A stretch of 64,000 bases of DNA from Cynocephalus volans (lineage: Eukaryota > Chordata > Mammalia > Dermoptera > Cynocephalidae). Within the stretch, counting starts at the first letter, position 1, and each line of letters begins with the position of its first letter. The position numbers and the translations under genes are program-made. Below the pieces are notes generated by a model. It did not search any database, was not told the DNA's origin, and saw nothing but the letters and a program-made list of their open reading frames with translations. The stretch lies in contig NC_084467.1 of assembly GCF_027409185.1 (NCBI RefSeq), forward strand, positions 88,234,501 to 88,298,500, written 5' to 3'. Positions 50,734 to 64,000 of the stretch are shown here, in pieces.

Positions 50734-51032
50734 TCTTGAATGAGGTATTTTTGACTGCATAACAAATTTAAGAGATATGTACCACCTGCTTTTATTTTTA
50801 TGCGCTACTTTTAGTTTTACAGAAACAAAAGCTGTACTGAATTTAAAACCTTTCACACAGATAATTCTGTATAAACTACATAATACTTCTTTACTAGGGT
50901 ACTGACGTCTCTGTAGTATATTTTGTATACATTTCAAAAGGCAACTACAAGAATTGGTTTTTCACATTTCCACAAATACTATGCAAAACCCTTAAGATCT
51001 AGTAAATGTAGAGGAAGCTGTGAGAATTTTTT

Positions 51033-51117
51033 TTTTTTAAATGACTGGTAAGGGGATCTTAACCCTTGGCTTGGTGTTGTCAGCACCGTACTCTCCCAAG
51101 TGAGCCACAGGCCAGCC
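51033..51117 (-). mobile_element. tRNA-Ile-type SINE, monomer
   Basis: ATGACTGGTAAGGGGATC, TTGGCTTGGTGTTGTCAGC, CTCTCCCAAGTGAGCCACAGG. TSD TGAGAATTTTTT at 51021-51032 and 51118-51129. Confidence 0.93.
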
Positions 51118-51933
51118 TGAGAATTTTTTGCATTCAGAAAGTATTACAATCCAAAAAGTAACATCATGTTATAGAAATAATACCATTCTAATGAAATTGG
51201 AGTGTATTGCATTTATATATCATTATTTCTAATATACACAAAATTATTAGAGAAACTAGTGCCATAAAAGGACAATGGTGGTTTTTTTAAATGACACCTT
51301 TGATGTGGCAGTTTGTCCTGCTCTGTCCAGTTGAAATGTCTATTCAGCATTTAAACCAACAGGGCCCTTTCTAATCTTGTGCCAGCAACACAATGGGACC
51401 AAGGCCATGTTCTTGCGCAACTTGTGAAACCTTTGGTTTGCGGACTTGTTAGTTTGGTGGCTCAGCTCATCGGCTCTAACATGTGAATATCTAATGTTTT
51501 AAATTGCTAGTCATGTTCCGATTTATATTCATCCCTGCAGTTTCCACTAGTAATCACATCTACTATCAAGTTAGTTTACTTGCCTTAGTTACTAAAGTGT
51601 GAACTCTAGTTGCATTTTTCGAAGAAATCAAAATGCTAGATTTTTACAGCTGACTATACTCTTGCAACTTCTCTACAGACTATAATTTTGGTGTTTTTGG
51701 ATTTGCTTTTTACCACATTTGTAGAACTACTGTGAAGTTTTCTTGCAGCAAACTTCAAGTTAAATAGCTTTTCCTAAGTTTAACACAGTCCGACTGCTTC
51801 TCTGGTGATGTAGATGGATGGGGGCACTCGTGCTGCCTGCTGGAAAAGACTCTGCCCCCTGCTCAGCCCTATCTGAGCATGGACCCGTTTCCTTGACTGT
51901 CCCAGCTTTTCCCCATATCAAACCTAAATTCTT

Positions 51934-52040
51934 TTTTTTTTTTTTTTGGTAGCTGGCTGGTTTGGGGATCCAAACCCTTGACCTTGGTTCTTGGTACTAT
52001 CATCATTGCTCTCTAACCAAGTGAGCTAACCCAGCAGCCC
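51934..52040 (-). mobile_element. tRNA-Ile-type SINE, monomer
   Basis: Poly-T, GGTAGCTGGCTGGTTTGGGGATC, CTCTCTAACCAAGTGAGCTAACC. TSD TCAAACCTAAATTCTT (51918-51933 and 52041-52056). Confidence 0.93.
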
Positions 52041-53443
52041 TCAAACCTAAATTCTTGATCTTTCACCTGTTCTCTTTTCTTCTGTCCTGTCTCTTGTTAA
52101 CACCCACAACAGCTGTTTCCTATGCTTTGCATTGTAACATTCCACATGATACTCCATAAAAGCCTGATATAGATGACCTCTTTATAACAGAATTGCAATT
52201 ATTCTTGTCATGCTTCCAATTTTTTGTGTCTCTTCTCTGGACTGTCTGCAAATCCTCCTGCTCGGTTTTAACAAGCTAGACCCTGTAGCCCAGAGTTCTC
52301 TTACAAGGGGCTGACTAGCACATGAATTCACTTATGGCTAAAGGCCCTTGTGCTCAGTACTGGGGTTGTTTCATAATGAATTAATTTTCATTCTCATTTT
52401 ACTCCAAACTTGTAAACATCAGGGACTCGTGTTACCTTCAGTGTTCACTTAAATGGTATGCCTTTTATAACATAAAAGAGCCTCTGGTTACTTTGATGGG
52501 ATAACAGTGATAACATGAACCATGTCAGGTTTGGCATAAATAGTTCAGAGTTGACTTAGTCTGTCTGATAAGATTTGGGATTTGTTGGACACTGAACTGA
52601 TGACCTAGATATCTCGTAGAATATGTCGAGTAAATTCAAACATATATCTTCTTTTTCTCTTGATAAATATCCCTATGGTAAGTCATGGGGTTCTGTTAAT
52701 GTTCTGTTTGACCATAAAATTAGGTTTGAAAATTTAACTTACTTTTTTTCTTCTGTCATAATTAATATGCCGGTGAAAGTGCAGAACACTGAAACTGAGT
52801 AAACTAAAATGCAACAATCTTAAGATCAGACAACTAGAGAATATTGAAGCACCATTACAATTATTGCCTAAATTTTACTCAATTTTTCCTTCACTACCAT
52901 TACGTGGAGAGCATATAGGCCGGATGACTCAATGCCGGTACTTTAATTAGAACTCTCTTCTGTGAGTTCTGAAAGTATAGTGCTCAGATGGTGCAGCCCT
53001 CCCACGTTGGTCCCTGAATGGTCTGGGGTCACATACATGTCATCTATGTTGCTTGCCCCATGAAAAGCAATACCTGAGCCACGTCCTGTTCAAGAATTTG
53101 AGTGGCTTGGGTTTGTGTGGCCTAAAAATAGAGTCTATCCTAATATTAGGTGTGTGGCTTGTGAGGTAGGAGTTATGAGGATAGAGTTAAGGAAAGACAA
53201 AATGATTTAATCTCAGTAAGAAAAGACGTGTACAAGGAAGGAGAAAAACCATTAAAAATTGACTGGAAGTATAATTCAACTCTAAAAGCACTGCTCTTCT
53301 CCAGGTATTGGCACAGACCCACTTCCAGTGAAGGCTTTAATCACCAGCCAAAGCTCTCGCTGTGCGGGCAGAAACATCATCTATCTTCTCCTTTATCCAT
53401 AGTCTCTATCCCAGAGGCTGGAACTGAACACATACTCAATAAA

Positions 53444-53527
53444 TACGAAAGGTCTTCAAAAAGTTCATGAAAGAATTCACATTATCTTTTAATTCTATTC
53501 TTTCATGAACTTTTTGAAGTACCCTCA
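53444..53527. mobile_element. palindromic mariner-like MITE
   Basis: GTCTTCAAAAAGTTCATGAA and TTCATGAACTTTTTGAAGTA form the arms; the centre is ATTATCTTTTAATTCTA. The left tip is damaged (ACGAAAG instead of GAGGG). Confidence 0.88.
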
Positions 53528-53882
53528 GAAGTGCAGAATGAACTAATTAATCAGTTACAGGGTATATGTTATACGTCTTTGAAGATTTCAAGGGAAGGTT
53601 TGTACTCCTGGTATTGTAGGGCAGTGCTGAGCTCCACCATCTCTTCCTCAGTCCATCAAGTGACTTTTGAGATCCACTTTGAGTGGAAAGTCATGAGAAA
53701 TGCCCGAACAAGCCACTGGGCTTTCTGAACAAAAAAACTATCACTTTCACTCTCTTCCTACATAACCACTTCCCGGATATGTTTCAACATAAGATACATT
53801 TTGATCTCTAAAATGGAAGTTCATACCAATTCTGGCTTCTGTTCTTCAAACTTCCTTCCCTATTGTGCTTCTTTTTCAAATG

Positions 53883-54420
53883 TCAGAGGAATGCTCTATT
53901 TAATGAACAAAGCCTTGATTTTCTTCTTCGCCACTCCCAGCAATAATTTGGGCTTCTTCTCCACGTACATATACTTCTAACCTCCAGATATATTAGTAAA
54001 GAACTTGAATTTTCTGGCTTCTCCACTTTAATTTCAACCTCTAGGAATACAGCAAGAGCCTTGTTCCACTCAGCCAACTCCCAGCCCACCCTGTGATGTG
54101 TGGAGCCCTTGCGCCAGCACTGCTGCTAGGGCTGTGCTCCTGGACCTCTGGTCTCCTCTAGGGAATCCTGCTATTCCAAAGGTCCTGCACACAGCCAGGA
54201 ACAAATCTTTTGCTGAATTTTCAATGGAGGGGACTAAAGAGAAGATGGTAATGACAATGGGTTGGGATACAACAGACAGCCCCAGGGTTACTTTGGCAAT
54301 GTAGAGAACATCTTGACCCACTGATGTTGGACCTTCAGGGTATAAGCGTATTTTGCTTGCTTCAGGACTCTCTCCTTTTACTTTATTTTTTTTTTTTTTT
54401 GCCTTTTTTATTTTTTCCAG
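53883..54420 (-). pseudogene. possible decayed processed pseudogene, source unknown
   Basis: Minus-strand reading gives coding-like stretches in shifting frames: a Lys-rich start near 54400, LYPEGPTSVGQDVLYIAK and on to about 54080, then VEIKVEKPENSSSLLIYLE to about 53890. The composition is unlike the neighbouring AT-rich DNA. There is no clean start, and I recognise no parent gene; it could be fortuitous. Confidence 0.22.
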
Positions 54421-54599
54421 TTATCTTAGAGCTTCTCCTGGTGTTCACATTCTGTAAGTAAGAGGGAAATTTTTACTGATCATGTCATTCTTCATTTAAA
54501 ATTCAGCAAATGACTATCAATAGGGAATTAGTTAAATTATGGGATATCCATCTTCATAATTAGTAAATTATGGGATATACTCTGCTATATGGCTCATAA

Positions 54600-54995
54600 C
54601 TCCTGTTTTCTTTTTCTTAGAATAGTAATTATTTTTGTTTTGTTTTTATTTTTATAGCAGTTTTAGTTTTATGGAGAAATTGAACAGTAAGTACAGATGG
54701 TTCCCATACCCTCCCCCACCCATATATAGTTTCTCCTATCACTGACATGTTACATTAGTGTTACAATTGTCACAATTATGAATCAATATTGATATATTAT
54801 TATTAACTTAATTTTATATTTGGGTTCCCTCTTTGTATTGTAGTTCTATGGGTTCTGCCTAGTGCATAATGTCATGTATTAACCATTATGGTATCATATG
54901 GAATAGTTTTGCTGCCCTAAAAATCCTCTGTGCTTCACCTATTCATCCCTCCCGCTCTCCCTCATCCCCTGAAATCCTGGCCACCACTGATTTTA
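54600..54995 (-). mobile_element. old L1 3'-UTR fragment
   Basis: ATAGCAGTTTTAGTTTTATGG, CCATACCCTCCCCCACCC, TTAGTGTTACAATTGTCACA, AAAATCCTCTGTGCTTCACC. Confidence 0.75.
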
Positions 54996-55015
54996 AGTAG
55001 TTTTTTTTTTTTTTA

Positions 55016-55160
55016 AGTTATTTAATATCTGTCTCCTCCACTAGTTATTTAAAATCTGTCTCCTCCACTAGAGGGCAGGATTCAGGAAGGTAGGCATTGT
55101 GTGCCCTTTGCTTAGAACCATGCTTGGTATACAGTAGATGCTTAATATTTTAATGTATCA
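55016..55160 (+). repeat. L2 3' end with a 27-bp tandem duplication
   Basis: CTCCTCCACTAGAGGGCAGG, ACCATGCTTGGTATACAGTAG, ATGCTTAATATTT. The first part is doubled: 55016-55042 and 55043-55069 differ at one base. Confidence 0.75.
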
Positions 55161-55425
55161 TAAATACATACAATGGGATACTATGCAGTCATTTAAAAGC
55201 ATGACAATGTGGAATTGTTTATTGACATGTAGTTACCCATAATACAACATTAAAAAATAATCAAATTATAAAATAGATATACTATGATTCCATTTTCACA
55301 AAACATTAGCAATGTATACAGGTACATATATCTAAATGTTAACAGTGGGGAGGATTATAGATTTTTTTTGTTTTTAAATTTTTTTATTGAAACATTGATT
55401 GTACATACTTATGGGGTGATATTTT
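55161..55425. mobile_element. L1 3' fragments
   Basis: ACAATGGGATACTATGCAGTC (sense, 55161-55350), followed by TTTTTTTATTGAAACATTG and GTACATACTTATGGGGTG (antisense, 55370-55425). 55426-55860 is unassigned. Confidence 0.6.
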
Positions 55426-55860
55426 ATTTTCTTTATAACTCCCTGTATTATCTGAATTTTTAAAACAGCATTTATTTGATTTATTTTCTGACAATTTTTT
55501 ACACTGAAAAAAATCAAGTACACATTGAAAAACCTTTTTTCTGTCACAAAACTTCATTTGAACAACTAATTTTGACACACAGAATTCAAGTGGACAATAT
55601 TAAAAATGACCTGGATTTCTAAATGTAAATCAAAATGTTGGATTATATTTATTGATGCTATTTCTGGTTAAAGTGGAACTTTAACAAAATGATCGTTATG
55701 AAACCTCCATTTCTGTATAAAATTTATTTTATGTCCATAATTACCCATTAAACTCTTCCTTCTTATTCATCTTCCTACTCAGCATATGGTGAATAAAATA
55801 GACCTTATTTTCTTATCCTACTATTTTAGCTGAAGAAATTTAAAAGGCAGTGGACTTCTG

Positions 55861-56070
55861 AATATAAAAAAAAAAAGGTCAGTGGCTCCTACATTGAAAA
55901 TGCCTTCCACACAACAATCACAATAATTCCTTGAACCTGTTAAGATAAATGAACAGATATGATGTTGATGGGGAGAAGTGGGGGGAGAGGGAGGGAGGAA
56001 AAGGAGAAATTGGTAAACGGACATGAAAATCAACTACACTGTACACTGATAAATTAAAATTAAAAAAAAG
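55861..56070 (+). mobile_element. lineage-specific L1 3' end
   Basis: CACAATAATTCCTTGAACCTG, a G/A polypurine tract (GTGGGGGGAGAGGGAGGGAGG), GGTAAACGGACATGAAAATC, CACTGTACACTGATAAATTAAAAT and A tail. The same ending recurs at 63726-63960 and, reversed, at 18679-18765. Confidence 0.75.
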
Positions 56071-56320
56071 AAAACACCTTCCTTACATGAAGCAAGTTTG
56101 CAAAGGTGAAGTTTTTCCCAACAAGACACCAAACCATTACCAAAATTCTAAAAGTATATCCATTTTCAACAAACACCTTAAATAGCCTTACTTGTTATAG
56201 AACTGCAATTGGGCATTTTTAAGATCTGGTTATAATTTTCCTTTTTAAAAGATGTTAATTTACATAAATAAGACATTTACAGATGATAATCTCTACATGA
56301 AGCAAGAATATACTCCTGAA

Positions 56321-56427
56321 TTTTTTTTTTTTTTTCTTTTTTGGTGGCTGACCTATACAGTAATCAAATCCTGGACCTTGGGGTTATCAGCACCAAGCTC
56401 TAACCAACTGAGCTAACCAGCCAGCCC
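56321..56427 (-). mobile_element. tRNA-Ile-type SINE, monomer
   Basis: Poly-T, GGTGGCTGACCTATACAG, CTTGGGGTTATCAGCACC, CTCTAACCAACTGAGCTAACC. Confidence 0.92.
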
Positions 56428-56811
56428 TGGATATCTTAACAGGTAAGTATAATTGCACTTATTTTATACAACAATTAGCATGATTATGGGGAAATGGAAA
56501 ATATTTTTGTATGTAAATTCCTTTTCCCAGTTAAGTATAATTAAAAAGTTTCATTAAGAGTCAGTTTAAAAAAAGAAAGAAACGGGGCAAATACTGTATG
56601 TATATGGCTGTCTTTTAGTAACATTAATTTTGTAGTTCTTACCAGTTTCAATCCATTGACACATAGACCTCAGCACCACACAGGTATTAAGAAGTCATAT
56701 TCTGACCTATAAAATGTGTCAGCTCCAGGAGAACAAATACACCATTATTCAGTTTCAGTAAAAAGTCTAACGGAATAGTAATAAATATTGTGCCTTAGAA
56801 CCTTTTATTTT

Positions 56812-56908
56812 GGGGAGTGGGGGGAGACAGCTGACCACATGGGAATCCAAACCCTTGACCTTAGTGTTATAACACCATGCTGTAACCAACTGAGCTAGCC
56901 AGCCAGCC
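56812..56908 (-). mobile_element. tRNA-Ile-type SINE, monomer
   Basis: GGGGGGAGACAGCTGACCACATGGG, CTTGACCTTAGTGTTATAAC, CTGTAACCAACTGAGCTAGCC. It lies about 130 bases past the DBT stop, within the proximal 3' UTR. Confidence 0.9.
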
Positions 56909-57036
56909 CCTACAACCTTAATCATTATAATACAAATAATTTATAATACAAATTGCAAAGATAAATATGTGCTGGCACAGTTAAGCTTTACATACTCTTT
57001 GGAAGCTCAAGAAGTTCAAGAACATCTTAACAATCT

Positions 57037-62267
<5,231 letters not shown>

Positions 62268-63404
62268 CTGTTTAACAGAAAGAGAATGCAAGCTTTAGCA
62301 CTTCAAACTCAAAAGGGACAGGAAATTGGAAGTAATAAGAGGTGGTAAAAGGACGGAGGAAGAGAACTATTACTTATGCTGAGTTTAATTGCAGGAGTAC
62401 ATGCACCTAGACACACTACTTCTAATATCACTTTCAAGCCATGTGGAACTAGGTCACCCTAATCATTTACGAATAAAAGATGAAGGTAGCTTGTAAACAT
62501 CAAGGACATTTTCAAAGTAACCAAACTGACCAGAGTTCCGAAGAAAATGTCTAAATTCTAAGTGATTTCTTCACTTACCTGCAGAGTCTTAAGATTTCCA
62601 TGAGGTAAACCTGTAGTTCAAAAACACACTAGGAATTAAATCACAAAAAGGTAGGTAAGCTACTTCCCTGTGTAGAAAGAATATGTACTAAGGATTTCAA
62701 AGTGCACTGACCATTACAGGCCAATGTTCCACCTGGTGTCCTTGGCCAAGTGAAGGGCAAAGCTGGCATGAACATTTACTTTAAAGTCTAAGTCTCACCG
62801 AATCACATTATGTTTTACCTCTCTGCCTTCTCCCTTAATCTTTGCCCTTCTATTTTTCTTTTTTCTCTTAATACCATTTCTCTCCTTCCCATATTCAGAT
62901 TTCCCTAACCATGCCCAAAATGTTCTTGACTACTGTTTTTCTGCCCATCCAAGATCTAAAAATCAAGGTTCACATACTACATTTGGTGATCATGCCTTGA
63001 ATTAAAAAGGTGAAAAAATAAAAATGCTTAAGATTGTATTTAAAAAGAATTCCCTCCCCTACTCCCCTCATCTAATCCTATTAAGAGTTCTTTACATGCA
63101 TTGTGTTAAGCGATAGTTTTGTCTGTGGACCAGTGGTCTTGGCTGGGAAAAAAAACAAATCCTTGAACTAAAGAGTCAAGCAAAGAGTTTAGATATACAT
63201 GGAACTTTCGTAGTGATTAATTTAATTAATACAGACTTAAAAAGTAGATCAATGGAAGGAAAATATAATGGAAAGATTTGCTACAAATTTCTCAATTTTT
63301 ATGACCTGAAAGTTTTAGTAAGCATTTGATTTGACAACTGCAACTTTAATCTTTTTTATATAGAAACCCATTACTAAGGTCAATCTAAAGTGCTACACAT
63401 GGGA

Positions 63405-63500
63405 AGCCTGGCTGGTTAGCTCAGTTGGTTAGAGCACAGTGTTATAACACCAAGGTCAAGGGTTCGGATTCCAGTACTGGCCAGTTGCCAAAAAAAAAAG
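63405..63500 (+). mobile_element. tRNA-Ile-type SINE, monomer
   Basis: GCCTGGCTGGTTAGCTCAGTTGGTTAGAGC is the closest A-box match to a real tRNA-Ile in the window; B box GGGTTCGGATTCC; ends CTGGCCAGTTGCC plus A tail. Confidence 0.94.
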
Positions 63501-63535
63501 GAGACAAAGTATTACACATAAGAATAGTGTTTTTA

Positions 63536-63710
63536 GGGCCAGCCCATGGCTCACTCGGGAAGAGTGTGGTGCTGATAACACCAAGGCCACGGGTTCGGAG
63601 CCCATATAGGGATGGCCGGTTAGCTCACTGGGGGAGCGTGGTGCTGACAACACCAAGTCAAGGGTTAAGATCCCCTTACCGGTCATCTTTTTTTTTTATA
63701 GAAGAAAAAA
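63536..63710 (+). mobile_element. tRNA-Ile-type SINE, dimer
   Basis: Unit 1 GGGCCAGCCCATGGCTCAC ... GGTTCGGAGCCC, junction ATATAGGGATGG, unit 2 CCGGTTAGCTCACTGGGGGAGCG ... CCCCTTACCGGTCATC and a mixed T/A tail. The 15-bp word AGAATAGTGTTTTTA flanks it (63521-63535, 63711-63725). Confidence 0.94.
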
Positions 63711-63725
63711 AGAATAGTGTTTTTA

Positions 63726-63960
63726 TTGGTGGGAGATAAAAATAAATAAATAAATTCACACACACACAAAAGAAAAAAAAACCGGGGGGGGAGAAGAAGA
63801 CATAACAATTACAATTCCTTGAAGTTGACATGACAAGCATACAGAAAGGACATTGTTGGGTGGGAGGGGGGAGAGGGAGGAGGGAGGGAGGGAGGTTTCG
63901 GTAATGGGCCACAATAATCAACCACATTGTATATCGACAAAATAAAATTAAAAAAAAAAA
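63726..63960 (+). mobile_element. lineage-specific L1 3' end
   Basis: AATAAATAAATAAATTCACACACAC, ACAATTACAATTCCTTGAAG, G/A polypurine tract (GGGAGGGGGGAGAGGGAGG), CAACCACATTGTATATCG and A tail. Flanked by the same AGAATAGTGTTTTTA at 63711-63725 and 63961-63975. Confidence 0.85.
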
Positions 63961-64000
63961 AGAATAGTGTTTTTAACATAATCCAAATTTTGTAAAAGAA

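Larger units (their letters stand above)
50200..57036 (-). other. probable DBT 3' UTR (extent uncertain) and flank
   Basis: Downstream of the DBT stop. Minus-strand AATAAA hexamers include 56804-56809 (about 230 bases past the stop) and 50260-50265 (about 6.8 kb). Human DBT mRNA has a very long 3' UTR, so distal use is plausible, but nothing here proves it. The interval includes two MITEs, four SINEs, L1 and L2 fragments and unassigned sequence (51130-51920, 52050-53440, 53530-53880). Confidence 0.4.
62268..64000 (-). other. DBT intron (part)
   Basis: No further DBT exon is seen to the right edge. 62268-63400 holds no recognised repeat; from 63405 it is a cluster of three insertions. Confidence 0.8.

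Noticed and set aside
62570-62640. Possible additional DBT exon
   Set aside because: The expected upstream peptide (ending FMPFFLK in the family) is not encoded in any minus-strand frame here, and no matching splice-site pair is present.

Overview
The window is mammalian nuclear DNA. It has long AT-rich introns, GT-AG splicing, MIR, L2 and L1 relics, hAT (MER-type) DNA transposons and MaLR/ERVL-type LTRs. The most diagnostic content is about 19 short SINEs that are little more than a tRNA-Ile-like unit, present as monomers and dimers with oligo(A) tails and target-site duplications (TSDs). A SINE family built only from tRNA-Ile-like units is known from Dermoptera, so I infer a colugo (flying lemur, Galeopterus-like). 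That is inference from repeat type, not a database match.

Four protein-coding loci can be read by conceptual splicing, in the order and orientation I recall from human 1p21.2. SASS6 (minus) contributes only its first coding exon (3818-3882). TRMT13 (plus) is complete: 11 coding exons from 4233 to 20913, 480 residues. LRRC39 (minus) is complete in coding sequence: 8 coding exons from 37902 down to 21144, 334 residues. DBT (minus) contributes its last four coding exons (62267 down to 57037), which encode the C-terminal 170 residues including the acyltransferase active site.

Layout: 1-3817 is SASS6 intron 1 with old repeats. 3640-4480 is a CpG island that works as a divergent promoter, with the two start codons about 350 bp apart. 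4233-20913 is TRMT13. Around 20914-21144 TRMT13 and LRRC39 converge, and their 3' UTRs probably overlap. 21144-37902 is LRRC39. 37903 to about 50200 is repeat-dense DNA (L1 fragments, ERV-type LTRs, SINEs) that must also hold the LRRC39 promoter. From about 50200 to 57036 is the probable long DBT 3' UTR and/or intergenic DNA. 57037-64000 holds DBT exons and introns.

The genes are not a pathway. SASS6 builds the centriolar cartwheel, TRMT13 2'-O-methylates tRNA acceptor stems, LRRC39 is a sarcomeric M-band protein, and DBT is the E2 core of the mitochondrial branched-chain 2-oxoacid dehydrogenase complex. The less ordinary content is mobile: five copies of a palindromic ~85-bp mariner-like MITE, an unassigned 65-bp-arm hairpin flanked by TTAA in TRMT13 intron 4, several nested insertions with readable order, and one site carrying three copies of the same 15-bp target duplication. 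I saw no bacterial-type genes, CRISPR array or convincing novel protein gene.
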